Source: CAWBJP01 sp963789165 (lineage in GTDB: Bacteria > Actinomycetota > Acidimicrobiia > IMCC26256 > BP-133). Taken from it: DNA of 64,000 nt. The translations under genes were made by a program, and so were the position numbers. The stretch spans positions 682,001 through 746,000 of the forward strand of contig CAWBJP010000003.1 of NCBI GenBank assembly GCA_963789165.1, read 5' to 3'. The notes beneath the pieces were generated by a model. It was given only the letters and a program-made list of their open reading frames with translations. It was not told where the DNA came from and searched no databases. Shown here one piece after another: positions 51,233 through 60,978 of this stretch (within the stretch, counting starts at the first letter, position 1; each line of letters begins with the position of its first letter).

Positions 51233-53055
51233 CGGCCCGCCCGTCGCCACGGCTTGAAGGCGTTGTCCACGCCGGCCAGCGCCGGCCCCAGCTCGGGGTA
51301 GTGGCGCACCAGCACATCGGCGAGGGTGTTGCCCTCGACCCAGCGCATGCCGGTCGGGGTGTAGACCTCGGGCCGGTAGTCGATGGTGAAGAAGCGGTCG
51401 CTCTTCAGCCGGCGGGTGGCCATGAGGATGAAGACCCGGAAGGCGGTGTCGGAGAAGGCGAAACCCTCGGGGAAGGGCTCGGCGAACAGGCCCACGGAGA
51501 GGTCGACCCGGTTGATGTCGCCCTCGTAGAGCTCACGCATCTCCCGGGCCCACTGCGGGTTGTCGGTCAGGTCCTCGAAGGAGGCGGCCGGGCGCATGTG
51601 GAAGCGCGTCCGGAACAGGTTGTAAGGGGGGACGCCGCGCTCGCGGTTCCGCAGGATGTCGATGGCGGCCAGGTCGACGATGGGCTCGTGCCCGGCGGCG
51701 ATGTCGGCGGGGCGCAGAGGCCGCTCGAAGCGCTGCAGGGTCCGGGGGTAGTTGTGGAGCGTGACCTGCCCCGGGTGGGAGATGCCGAAGGAGTAGAGCG
51801 AGTTGGCCATGCCGAACTGCTCGAGGCGATCCCGGGCATCATCCACCCCGAGTTCGCGGAACGACAGGGACTCGTCGGTCAGACGGCCGCCGTTGACGGC
51901 GGAGAAGAACTCGTAGTCGTCGGGGATCAGCTGGTGCATGCGGTAGACGGCGACGAACTCCTCGCTCAGGGCATACGGCACCCCGTGGTGATTGGTGGGT
52001 GAGCCGGGGATCCCACTCAACATCTCGCCCTTCCCGAGGCGCCCGACGTGATCCTTCATCCATTTGCCGGCCAGGCCGTACCACTCGATCTTCGTCCCCC
52101 ACCTGGTCGTGCGGTGGCCGATGAGGGCGGGCGACCATTCGGTGGCATGGATCTTGGCCATCAGGGCGCTGTTGATCAGCCGGGCGTGCTGGTAGAGCCA
52201 CTCGTCGTCGGCCCGCCGGTCCGGGTGCTCCTGGGCCAGGGCGCCGCAGATGGCGTTGTGCTCCCGCATGAACAGGACATGGAAGAGGCCGAGGCCCAGC
52301 CAGAAGGCACCGCCGGTGTCGGCCCGGTCGAGCGCGTCGATCAGCATGGCGGGCGGGAGGCCGTCCGCCTCCAGGTTGAGCCGGCCTTCGGAGTGCGCCC
52401 GCAGCGCCCCCGCCATCTCCGGGCTGTCGCCGTAGATCTGCGAGGCGTCCCACCAGTGGGTCTGGGTGGTGCGGTAGGTGGGGGCCACGTCCCGGTCCGG
52501 GTCGTAGGAATCGTCCTCCTGGGTGCGCTGGATGGGCATCGGGTCCTGCCACCAGTCGTCGTCGTGCTCCAGGGGGATCTCCCACTTGCGGTCCGTGGGG
52601 TTCTTGCCGTGGCTGAACCAGTCGTGGACCTCGAACTGCAACCAGGCGCCGGCCAGGGTGTTGAGCCCCGAGGCGGGGAGAAACGGGTCCCGGGTGAGGA
52701 GCTGCCGGCTGACCTCCCGGGGGCTGGGGGTCAGCAGATCGGCGTCCTTCTCCGGGATCGTGTCACCGAGGGGGACGTTGCGGCCGAACCGGCAGCGGAC
52801 CTGGCCCATGGTCGTGGCCGAAAGGTCGTTGTAGGTGCCGTCGATCATGCGGACGTAGGCCGGCGGCGCCGGGGGCGGCGCTTCGGGGGGGATGTCCGGG
52901 ACCGGCCCCGCATCCACCAGGTTGCAGCGGCGCAGCTTGTCCCGGATGCCCATGAACACCACGATGCCGAGCGGCGGAGGCAGGTTCGGCCAGCCTTTCC
53001 GGTCGTCCAGAGCCTGGGTGAAGGACTGGAAGCCACGGGCGAGCAGCGACTTCAT
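51229..53055 (-). CDS. Animal-type haem peroxidase, alpha-dioxygenase-like
   Basis: A 608-residue member of the peroxidase-cyclooxygenase superfamily. The distal His lies in WLQFEVHDWFSHG, as in fatty-acid alpha-dioxygenases, with calcium-site and core segments WWDASQIYGDSPE and GLFHVLFMREHNAIC. The proximal-side helix has SFGISHPGQVTLHNYPR, and YGLAGKWMKD precedes it. No signal peptide is obvious. Bacterial relatives oxygenate fatty acids or act as general peroxidases; the alpha-dioxygenase likeness is a judgement from these motifs. ATG 53055 is the start. The promoter area contains the TCCGTAC-N2-GTACGGA palindrome also found before dodecin and patatin. Confidence 0.85.
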   Translation of the reverse strand: MKSLLARGFQSFTQALDDRKGWPNLPPPLGIVVFMGIRDKLRRCNLVDAGPVPDIPPEAPPPAPPAYVRMIDGTYNDLSATTMGQVRCRFGRNVPLGDTIPEKDADLLTPSPREVSRQLLTRDPFLPASGLNTLAGAWLQFEVHDWFSHGKNPTDRKWEIPLEHDDDWWQDPMPIQRTQEDDSYDPDRDVAPTYRTTQTHWWDASQIYGDSPEMAGALRAHSEGRLNLEADGLPPAMLIDALDRADTGGAFWLGLGLFHVLFMREHNAICGALAQEHPDRRADDEWLYQHARLINSALMAKIHATEWSPALIGHRTTRWGTKIEWYGLAGKWMKDHVGRLGKGEMLSGIPGSPTNHHGVPYALSEEFVAVYRMHQLIPDDYEFFSAVNGGRLTDESLSFRELGVDDARDRLEQFGMANSLYSFGISHPGQVTLHNYPRTLQRFERPLRPADIAAGHEPIVDLAAIDILRNRERGVPPYNLFRTRFHMRPAASFEDLTDNPQWAREMRELYEGDINRVDLSVGLFAEPFPEGFAFSDTAFRVFILMATRRLKSDRFFTIDYRPEVYTPTGMRWVEGNTLADVLVRHYPELGPALAGVDNAFKPWRRAGR

Positions 53056-53126
53056 CGACTCTCCCTTCAGGCGCGCGGCGCCAAACTCGTCTGGCCCAAC
53101 CCTATGGCCACCGGCGCCGGGAGGCT

Positions 53127-53142
53127 TCCGTACCAGTACGGA
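53127..53142. promoter_or_regulatory. Operator-like palindrome TCCGTAC-CA-GTACGGA
   Basis: Second copy of the inverted repeat seen at 47128-47143, differing only in the two central bases. It lies in the 122-base divergent interval between the haem peroxidase and a small membrane protein gene. Confidence 0.6.
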
Positions 53143-53177
53143 TACCTCGCCCCCACCGGGCCGCTTACCATCCCCCC

Positions 53178-53573
53178 GTGCGCCCTGAGACGTCAGTTTC
53201 CGACCTGGCCCGGTATGCCCTCGGCGCGGTCCGCCTCGTCAACGGCGGCCTCTGCCTGCTCTCCCCGGCGCGGGCCACGCGGCAGATGGGGGTCGAGCCC
53301 GAGGCGAACCCGGCCGCGCTGTATGTCTTGCGGCTGTTCGGCATCCGCACGGTGATGATCGGCGCCGAGGTGTTCGTGCTCCGGGGCGAGGAGCTCGCCC
53401 GCTCACTCCGCCTCGGTCTCCTGATCCATGCCTGCGACGGCGTCTCGGCCGTGGCGGCCGGCGCCAGCGGTCACCTCCCGACGCGGACCGCGGCGAAGGC
53501 GGCGGCGATCTCGGCGCTCAACGTGACGCTGTCGGCCGTCGCCCTTCGAACCGCTGAGCCGCGCCTCGGCTAG
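53178..53573 (+). CDS. Small membrane hypothetical protein
   Basis: A 131-residue protein starting at GTG 53178, with three or four hydrophobic helices (ALGAVRLVNGGLCLLSP, VLRLFGIRTVMIGAEVFVL, SLRLGLLIHACDGVSAVAAG, AAAISALNVTLSAVAL). It resembles small DUF4267-like integral membrane proteins, but I do not name a family firmly. It is divergent from the peroxidase with the shared palindrome between them, suggesting common control. Confidence 0.65.
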   Translation: MRPETSVSDLARYALGAVRLVNGGLCLLSPARATRQMGVEPEANPAALYVLRLFGIRTVMIGAEVFVLRGEELARSLRLGLLIHACDGVSAVAAGASGHLPTRTAAKAAAISALNVTLSAVALRTAEPRLG

Positions 53574-53668
53574 TTCCGCCATCAAGCGGACATCAAGGGA
53601 CTTCAGGACCGGGCTCCGGCTGCCGAAGCTCTGTCACGAAGGGGTCGAGCAGACCGAAAGGACCCACG

Positions 53669-53947
53669 ATGCGCCTGACAACCCGCCGGCTGATGACCGC
53701 CGGCTTCGCCACCGCCATCTTCTCGGGCGTCGGCCTGGCCACCGCTGCGGTGGCCGCGGAACCGGCCCACATCGATCGTGTCTCGGATACGGCCTCCCTG
53801 GCCGGCACCGAGGAGTCGCTTCCCGGCGGGGACCTGACCCTGCCCGGTGTCGCCTTCGTCGTGCTGCTGGGCAGTGCCGGTCTGGCCTGGGTCGTACGCC
53901 GCTCGGCGCCGGCGCACGTCGCCGTCGTCCCAGCAGCGGGACGATGA
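53669..53947 (+). CDS. Small exported protein with C-terminal membrane segment
   Basis: A 92-residue protein with a signal peptide (TAGFATAIFSGVGLATAAVAA) and a second hydrophobic stretch at the C-terminus (GVAFVVLLGSAGLAWVV) followed by basic residues, so it should be tethered with about 35 residues outside. GAAAGGA lies before the ATG. No known family. Its downstream end is convergent with the peptide transporter operon. Confidence 0.6.
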   Translation: MRLTTRRLMTAGFATAIFSGVGLATAAVAAEPAHIDRVSDTASLAGTEESLPGGDLTLPGVAFVVLLGSAGLAWVVRRSAPAHVAVVPAAGR

Positions 53948-54044
53948 TTTCGCCCCGACGACCGATCTGACCACTCGCTCGGCGACCGGCCGGCACCAAG
54001 CCCCGCGTTCACAGCCCCGCCGCAGCCTGAACCCGACGGGATAG

Positions 54045-55060
54045 TCAGACGCCGTCGCCGTTCGGCGCGGCACCGGCCGGACCGGCGAAGTGGCAGGCGA
54101 CGGGATGGCCGTCGCCCCGGTCCACCAGCTCGGGTGTCTCCTCGGCGCAGATGTCCTGCGCCAGCCAGCAGCGGGTGCGGAACCGGCAGCCCGAAGGGGG
54201 CGCCGCCGGGCTCGGCACGTCGCCGGCGAGGGTGATCCGCCGGCGCCGGCCGCGGTGCCGGGGATCGGGATCAGGGCGCGGCCGAGAGCAGCGCCTGGGT
54301 GTAGGGATGCGACGGCCGCTCGTAGACGTCGGCGGCGGGGCCCGTCTCCACGATCCGGCCCAGGTACATGACCGCCACCCGGTCGGAGATGTGGCGCACC
54401 ACCGACAGGTCGTGGGCGATGAAGAGGTAGGTGAGGCCGAGGTCGTCCTGGAGATCGGCCAGCAGGTTGACGACCTGGGCCTGGACGGAGACGTCGAGGG
54501 CGGACACGGGCTCGTCGAGAACGATGACCTCGGGGCGCAGAGCCAGGGCCCGGGCGATGCCGACCCGCTGGCGCTGCCCGCCGGAGAACTGGTGCGGGAT
54601 AGCGGTTGGCGTGGGCGGGTTCGAGGCCGACCCGCTCGAAGAGCTCCTCCACCCCCCGCCGCCGGCCCTCGGGAGGCAGGGCGTCGGGATGGAGCCGCCA
54701 CGCCTCGGCCACCGTGTCCCCCACCGTCATGCGGGGGTTGAGCGAGGCGTAGGGATCCTGGAAGACGACCTGCATCCGGCGCCGGAGCCGGCGCAGGCCC
54801 CGGCGGTCCAGGGCCGTGACGTCCTCCCCGTCGAGCACCACCCGGCCGGCGGTGGGCTCCTCCAGGCGGAGGACGAGCCGGGCCAGGGTCGACTTGCCGC
54901 ACCCCGACTCCCCCACCAGGCCGAGGGTCTCGCCCCGCCCGAGGGTGAAGCTCACCCCGTCGACCGCCTTGACCGCGCCCACCTGGCGGCGCCACACCAC
55001 CCCGCGGGTGAGGGGGTAGTGCTTGACGAGACCGTCGGCCGCCAGCCCCTCAAATGGCAC
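54045..55060 (-). CDS. dppF: Oligopeptide ABC transporter ATP-binding protein, DppF-like, two apparent frameshifts
   Basis: An ATPase of about 338 residues after repair. The start GTG 55060 gives VPFEGLAADGLVKHYPLTRG. Walker A is LGLVGESGCGKSTLARLVLR, followed by the Q-loop VVFQDPYASLNPRMTVGD. A base excess near 54598 shifts the ABC signature (HQFSGGQRQRVGIARAL) to another frame, which runs through IVLDEPVSALDVSVQAQVV (Walker B) and FIAHDLSVVRHISDRVA. A second shift near 54270 leads into the C-terminal oligopeptide-transporter extension, with its cysteines (GCRFRTRCWLAQDIC), to the stop at 54045. It would couple ATP hydrolysis to peptide import with the four upstream genes. Overlaps the dppD end. 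Confidence 0.78.
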
Positions 55061-56030
55061 GGGAGTACACCTCCTCCGACCGCCAGCAGGCACTGGCCCT
55101 GCCGCCGGGTACCGGCCAGAGGCGGCTCCTCCACCCGGCAGCGGTCCACCACCCACGGGCAGCGCGGGTGGAACGGGCAGCCGGAGGGGATGTGCGACAG
55201 GCTGGGCGGCGCCCCCGAGATGGCGTCCAGGCGCTCTCCCGGGCGCCGGCCCGGCATCGAGTTGAGCAGCCCCTGGGTGTAGGGATGACGGGGCGCCACC
55301 AGCACGTCGGTGGCGGGGCCCGTCTCCACGATCCGCCCGGCGTACATGACCGCCACCCGGTCGGCCACCTCGGCCACCACGCCGAGGTCGTGGGTGATGA
55401 GGAGCAGGCCCATGCCCGGCTGCGGACCCGCAGATCGGCCAGCAGCTCCAGGATCTGCGCCTGGACGGTCACGTCGAGGGCGGTGGTCGGCTCGTCGGCG
55501 ACGAGCACCCGGGGGCCGAGGGCCAGGGCCATGGCGATCATCACCCGCTGGCGCATCCCGCCCGAGAACTGGTGGGGGTAGTCGCCGACCCGCCCCGCGG
55601 CCCCCGGGATCCGCACCTGCTCGAGCAGCTCCACGGCCCGGGCCCGGGCCGCCCGGCGGCTCATCCCGGCGTGGACACGCAGCATCTCGCCGATCTGGAA
55701 GCCGACCGAGAAGACGGGGTTGAGGGCGGAGAGCGGGTCCTGGAAGACCATGGCCATGCCCGGTCCCCGCACCCGGCGGCGCTCCTCCTCGGGCAGGCCG
55801 AAGAGGTCCACCCCGGAGAAGCGCACCGCCCCGGCCGTGACCCGGCCCGGTGCCTCGACCAGGCCCATGGCCGCCATGGCGGTCACGCTCTTGCCCGACC
55901 CCGACTCCCCCACCACGGCCAGCGTCTCGCCGGCGCGAGAGCGAGAAGCTCACCCCGTTGACGGCGGCCACCACGCCGTCGTCGGGTGGGGAACTCCACC
56001 GCCAGGTCCTCCACCTCGAGGACGGGCCCG
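55050..56030 (-). pseudogene. dppD: Oligopeptide ABC transporter ATP-binding protein, DppD-like, several apparent frameshifts
   Basis: The parts of a normal DppD are all there but in different frames. VLEVEDLAVEF near 56010, DGVVAAVNGVSFSLS near 55965, and the Walker A onwards (VVGESGSGKSVTAMAAMGLV, MVFQDPLSALNPVFSV, PHQFSGGMRQRVMIAMALA, LVADEPTTALDVTVQAQ) in the frame starting at about 55916. Another shift near 55425 moves LLITHDLGVVAEVADRVAVM into a new frame, and a last one restores the ending SACWRSEEVYSRAI at 55050. The true start is unclear: ATG 56115 would extend it through a pair of GGGGTCC-type repeats overlapping the dppC end. At least four indels are needed; consensus error is likely. 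Confidence 0.7.
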
Positions 56031-56035
56031 GGTGC

Positions 56036-56085
56036 CCGGGGTCCGGGGTGTCCCCGAAATCGCCGGGGTCCGGGGTGTCCCCGAA
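56036..56085. repeat. Two copies of a GGGGTCC palindromic repeat at the dppC-dppD junction
   Basis: A 23-bp unit occurs at 56036-56058 and 56063-56085, separated by four bases; each contains the palindromic core CGGGGTGTCCCCG preceded by CCGGGGTC. The same unit recurs at 63670-63690 inside the response-regulator gene, so it is a dispersed repeat. Confidence 0.7.
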
Positions 56086-56089
56086 CGGA

Positions 56090-57011
56090 CTAGCGGAGGC
56101 GGGGATCGAAGGCATCGCGGAGGGCGTCGCCCATGAGGACGAAGGACAGCACGGTGAGGGACAGGGCGAGGCCGGGGAACAGCAGGAGGTGGGGGGCGTC
56201 GAGGAGGCGGGTCCGGCCCCCGGCGATCATGAGCCCCCAGGAGATGGCCGGCAGCTGCACCCCCAGGCCCAGGAAGGAGAGGGTCGCCTCGGCGGCGATG
56301 ACGATGCCCACCTTGATGGTGGCGTAGACCACCACCGGGGCGATGGCGTTGGGCAGGATGTGGCGGAACACGAGGCGGCCGTCGCCCGCCCCCAGCGCCC
56401 GGGCGGCGGCGACGTACTCCATGTCCCGCACGGACAGGACGGCCGAGCGCATGAGCCGGGTCATGGTCGGCCAGCCGAAGATGATGAGCACCAGCACCAG
56501 CTGGGCCACGTTCTTCTCCCCCAGCACGGACAGGATCACGATGGCCCCGAGCACCGTGGGCAGGGCGAACCACACGTCGGTCAGCCGGGCGATCACGCTG
56601 TCGGCCAGCCCGCCGTAGTACCCGGCCAGGGAACCGAGCACCACCGCCACCACCACCGTGCCGGCCACGGTGAGGAGGCCCACGGCGATGGACACCCGGG
56701 CGCCGTACACCACCCGGGCGTAGTAGTCGCAGCCCTGGATGTCGAAGCCGAACCAGTGCTGACCGCTGGGACGGCCGGAGGCTGTCGGCCAGGTCGCAGG
56801 CCCGGGGGTCGGCCGAGGTGAACAGCCGGGGGGCGATGGCCATGACCACGAAGACGAGGACCACCACGGCGGGCACGACGAAGAGCGGGTTGCGGCGCAG
56901 GACCCGCCAGGCGTCGGACCACAGCCCGGCGGTCCGGAGCGGCGCGTCAGCCAGCTCGGCCCGGACCTCCGCCCCGGCGGCGACGTCCTGCGGAGGGGGG
57001 GCGTCAGCCAT
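56090..57011 (-). CDS. dppC: Oligopeptide ABC transporter permease, DppC-like, one apparent frameshift
   Basis: A permease of about 306 residues. ATG 57011 begins MADAPPPQDVAAG, then LRRNPLFVVPAVVVLVFVVM as the first membrane helix. Near 56785 a shift moves the reading to the frame with QHWFGFDIQGCDYYARVVYG, and the rest contains the EAA-type loop (YVAAARALGAGDGRLVFRHI LPN in family form) and five further helices, ending in SFVLMGDALRDAFDPRLR at 56090. Family role: second pore subunit of a di-/oligopeptide importer. The start overlaps the dppB stop region by eight bases. Confidence 0.78.
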
Positions 57012-57919
57012 AGCGGATGCGGGGGTCGAGGACGGCGTAGAGGACGTCGACGACGCAGGTTGGCGGCGATGAAGACGAGCACCAGGGCGGTGACGACTCC
57101 GACCACCACCGGGTAGTCCTGGGTGGAGACGGCGGAGAACACGGCCTGGCCGACGCCGGGCAGGTTGAAGATCCCCTCGGTCACCACCGCCCCGGCCAGC
57201 AACGAACCCAGGTCGATGCCGAGGAAGGTGACCACGGGGATGAGCGAGTTGCGCAGGGCGTGCACCCCCACCACCCGCCGGGCGGGGAGGCCCTTGGCCC
57301 GGGCGGTCCGGACGTAGTCGGTCCGCATGGCCTCGGCCAGGCTGGCCCGGGTCAGCCGGGCCACGTAGCACAGCGACAGGGACCCGAGCACCAGCCCGGG
57401 GAGCAGGTAGCTGCGCAGCCCCTCACGGATGCCGGAGACGGGGAACCAGCCCAGTTCGACCCCGAGGAGGAGCTGGGCGGCGTAGCCGAGGACGAAGACG
57501 GGGACGGCCACCACCACCGTGGTCGACACCAGCACCAGCGAGTCGATCAGGGACCGCCGCCGCAGCCCGGCCAGGACGCCGGCCAGCAGGCCGAGGGCGG
57601 CTTCGAAGACGAACGCCACCAGGCCGAGGCGGAGGGTGACGGGGAAGCGCTGGCGCATGATGTCGGCCACCTCCCGGCCCCGGAAGTTCTCGCCGAAGTC
57701 GCCCCGCACGAGCCCGGAGACGTACTTCCCGTACTGGACCAGGAGGGGGTCGTCGAGGTGGTAGCGCGCCCGTAGCTCGGCGTGCACCGCCGGGGCGATG
57801 GGACGGTCCCCGGCCAGGGCGTCGATGGGGTCGCCGGGGATGGCGTAGACGAGGGCGAAGATGAGGAACGTCGCCCCGAAGAAGACGGGGACGACCTGGA
57901 GGAGGCGCCGGGCCAGGTA
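57004..57919 (-). CDS. dppB: Oligopeptide ABC transporter permease, DppB-like, one apparent frameshift and unclear start
   Basis: A permease of about 305 residues. The open frame reads YLARRLLQVVPVFFGATFLI from 57919, the usual first helix, then DPLLVQYGKYVSGLVRGDFG and the EAA loop RTDYVRTARAKGLPARRVVG. No ATG, GTG or TTG precedes the first helix in frame, so a CTG at about 57916 or a lost base must be invoked; GTG 57787 would remove the first helix. Near 57060 a one-base shift gives the expected ending VDVLYAVLDPRIRYG with stop at 57004. It sits between the binding-protein and dppC genes in canonical order. Confidence 0.75.
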
Positions 57920-57929
57920 GCTGCCCCAG

Positions 57930-59552
57930 TCAGCCCACCACCCGAACGTCGGCCACCCGGATCCGGCTGAAGGGGTCGATGGTGACCCCGGTGGTGCGCT
58001 CGGAGTGGGCGGCCCGGGTCTTGCCGAACCACAGCGGCACCACCGGCATGTCGTCGAGGATGACGTCCTCGGCCGCCTGGTAGGCCTTGATGGACTCGGC
58101 CAGTGACGGGGCCCGGTTGCCCTGGGCGATCAGGTCGTCGACCTGGGGGTTGGCGTACCCCGTGCGGTTGGAGCTGCTGGTCGAGGTGTAGAGCGGCTCC
58201 AGGTAGCTCTGCGGGCTGGGGTAGTCCATCAGCCAGTTGAACAGGAACGGTCCGGTGACCTCCCGGGCCTTGATCTTGGCCTTCAGCTCGGCGAGCTGGA
58301 GGGTCTCGAACTTCACGTCGGTGATGCCCAGGTTCTCGCGGAGCTGGTTGGCGATGGCCCCCATGGGAATCTTCGTTCTCCTGGCCGGCGGCGAACCACA
58401 GTTTGCAGCGTCCCGGAGAAGCCGCCCGCCTGGGCCAGCAGCGTCTTGGCCCGGGCCACGTCGAGGACGCAGGTGCGGCAGGCGTCGGGGCGCGACGCCG
58501 GGGACGAGGGGGGCGATGACGGAGCGGGCCGGCTCCCGGGTGCCGTTGAAGATCTTGTCGATGATGGCGTCCCGGTCGATGGCCAGGGAGATGGCCTGGC
58601 GCAGCTCCTTCTGGCCGCGAACACGGGGTCGTCCATGTTGAAGCCGAGGTAGTTGAAGGCGGCGCTGCGCCGCTCCACCAGGCGCCGGCCGAACTCGGCC
58701 CGCGCCGCGTCGAGCTCGGCCAGGGGGATGCGAGGTGGCGATGTCGAGCCCGCCGGCCTGGAGCTCCCGGAAGCCGGTGTCGTCGGCGGTGTAGATGCGG
58801 AACTCGACGGCGTCGGCGCCGGCGGCCTTGCCCGCGTAGTCGGGGAAGCGCTTGATGCGGATGGCCTCGTCGTGGCGCCAGGTCCCGTCCATCATGAAGG
58901 GCCCGTTGCCGACGGGGGCCTGCTCGTAGGCCTTGAGGTCGCCGTAGGCGACGGCGGGCATCGGGTAGAAGGCCTGATAGCCCAGCGTCAGCGGGAACTG
59001 GGTGAAGGGCTCCTTCAGCCGGACGGTGAAGGTGGTGGCGTCCACCACGGCCAGGCCCGACATCTCCCGGGCCGACGGCGGGCACCGGCGGGCTGGCGTC
59101 GGGGTCGCCCTGGAGGGCGTCGTAGCCGTCCACATTGGCGAAGAAAAACGAGTTCTCGTTGCCGTTGGGGGCGTAGGCGGCAAAGTTCCAGGCGTCGACG
59201 TAGGACTTGGCCGTCACCGTCTCACCGTTGTGGAATTCCACCCGTCCTCGAGCTTGATGGTCCAGTGCTGCTGGTCCGTCGAGTCGATGGACTCGGCCAT
59301 GGCGTGGCGGGGCTCGGCCGTCTCCGGGTCGTACTCCACCAGGCCGGTGAACAGGGCCGAGAGGACCTGGCCGGAGTACACGGTGGTGCTGTTGGCCGGC
59401 AGGAGCCCGTCGGGTTCCTTGAGGGCGACGGAGAACTCCCCGCCCCTGACCGCCCCATCCGCCGCCTCCTCGCCGTCCCCGCCACCCCCCGAGGCGCAGG
59501 CGCCGGACAGGAGGGCGAGCCCGACGAGGAGTGCACCGGTCTTCCGCCCCAT
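57930..59552 (-). pseudogene. dppA: Peptide ABC transporter substrate-binding lipoprotein, DppA-like, many apparent frameshifts
   Basis: The N-terminal frame (59552 to about 59230) encodes a lipoprotein signal (LLVGLALLSGACASGGGG, lipobox Cys near residue 19) and family-typical EPDGLLPANSTTVYSGQVL. Further on, other frames carry VEFHNGETVTAKSYVDAWNF, TFTVRLKEPFTQFPLTLGYQ, APVGNGPFMMDGTWRHDEAI, QAISLAIDRDAIIDKIFNGT, and finally FLFNWLMDYPSPQSYLEPLY to the stop at 57930. Shifts fall near 59240, 59090, 58730, 58620, 58480 and 58390. The assembled protein would be a typical family 5 peptide-binding protein of about 540 residues. The ATG at 59552 follows GAGAGGTGG. It heads a dppABCDF operon. Confidence 0.75.
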
Positions 59553-59662
59553 CCCGAACCACCTCTCTCTTGCCCCTGGCTCCAGCGACCGGTTGAAGCA
59601 CTACGCCCCGGCCCCGCGGCCGTGGCCGACTCCGCAGGGTGGCGCAAAACCCCCTCCGCGTG

Positions 59663-59686
59663 GCCCGAAATGTCCGTGTTTCGGGC
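59663..59686. promoter_or_regulatory. Inverted repeat between the peptide transporter and DUF3040 genes
   Basis: Perfect 8-bp arms GCCCGAAA and TTTCGGGC flank the loop TGTCCGTG in the 226-base divergent interval. No T-tract follows, so an operator is more likely than a terminator. The rest of the interval shows no gene. Confidence 0.4.
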
Positions 59687-59778
59687 TCGGTTACATCTGC
59701 GCTCGAGCAGCCGGATTCGAATTTCGGAGAACAGGGGGTACCGAAGCGATACTGGAAGGGATCGACCGGGAGGCAAGG

Positions 59779-60190
59779 GTGCACGAAGACGGGCAGAAAG
59801 CGGGGAGCGTCTTCCAGGACGTGGTGCTCTCCGATGAGGAGCGGGGAACGCTGGCCGAACTGGCGGCCGGTCTCGAGCGACCCGTGGCTGGCGAGCCAGC
59901 TGCTGGGCATGGTGCCGCCGCCACCCACGCGGCGGTTCCACATTCCCGCCTGCTGGGTGGGGCTCGTGCTGACCATGCTCGGTACCACCATCACCCTGGC
60001 CGCGGTGACCCAGGGGCTGGGCGGCGCCGCGCTGTGGGGCGCCATCATCGGGATCGCGGTGATGGCCGCCGGCGTCGTCCTGCTGGTGGCACCCCGGGTC
60101 CGGACGAACAAGCCTCGTCCGTTGGTCCGCCCTGTCGCCCAGCGGGGTCAGTGGGCCCCCCGGCCGCCGAAGAGGAACCTGGCCGCCTAG
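59779..60190 (+). CDS. DUF3040 small membrane protein, one apparent frameshift
   Basis: About 137 residues. The first frame starts at GTG 59779 and has the DUF3040 head (VVLSDEERGTLAELAAGLE). A shift near 59882 leads to DPWLASQLLGMVPPPP and two membrane helices (CWVGLVLTMLGTTITLAAV and WGAIIGIAVMAAGVVLLVAP), then a basic proline-rich tail to TAG 60190. The family is small, actinobacterial and of unknown function. Its end is convergent with surE (overlap of four bases). Confidence 0.7.
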
Positions 60191-60978
60191 CTCGGTCCTA
60201 GGCCAGCGGGACTTCCAGGTCGCCGGCCTGACACACAGCCTGTAGGGCACGTCACCGTCGCCCATCCGTCCGCCACCAGAGCGGCGTCGGTTCCCGTTTC
60301 CAGTTCGGCATCCATCTCCGACAGCCCGATCTTGGCGTAGCCCTCGCCCTTCTCCACCACGTTGAACTGCACGGCCCCGAAGCTGGCCAGCCGGGCCGGG
60401 CGGAGCCCCCGCACCTCAGCCAGCGGCACGTTGGGAACGTTCACGTTGAGCACGGTGCGGGGCGGCGACTGCCAGCAGCCGGGGCAACACCTGGCGGGCC
60501 ACCTCGGCGGCCGTCTCCCAGTGGGGGGTCCCGGCGTGATGGGGCACCCGGATGTGGGCCCCGGAGTGGAGAGAGACGGCCATGGCCCGGGCTCCGTGAG
60601 TCGAAGCGGTCAGCGCCGCCGCCCACCGTCCCCGAGTGGAGTACGGCGAAGCCGGTGTTGGGTCCATGGTTGATGCCGGAGAGCACGACGTCGGGGATGG
60701 GACCGAACGCCCCCCGGCATCCGGTCAGGGCGATGAAGGCGGGGAGGCCCTCCACTCCGTAGGTGTCGCAGCCCTCGAGCCCCGGCAACGGGCACCGTTC
60801 CACGACGAAGCGGCCGTCCTCCTCCATGGCGGTGATGGAGGCGCTGGCCCCGGACGTGTCCCGCAGCGGCGCGGCCACCACCACGTCCAAACCGGCATCC
60901 GAGGGCCACGCGGGCCAGGAGGGCGATGCCCGGGCTGGCGATGCCGTCGTCATTGGTGACGAGGCAGTGGAGCGAGGG
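60187..60978 (-). pseudogene. surE: 5'/3'-nucleotidase SurE, several apparent frameshifts
   Basis: SurE hydrolyses nucleoside monophosphates with a divalent metal. The head CLVTNDDGIASPGIALLARV (metal Asp-Asp) lies in one frame near 60970, the next segment (GLEGCDTYGVEGLPAFIALT, VVLSGINHGPNTG with the metal Asn) in a second, the stretch GTPHWETAAEVARQVLPRLL in a third, and the C-terminal LNVNVPNVPLAEVRGLRPAR to 60187 in a fourth. All family signatures are there in the right order, so at least three indels separate them. No standard start codon precedes CLVTNDDG closely; the gene overlaps the end of the kinase gene upstream, which may supply coupling. Confidence 0.75.
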
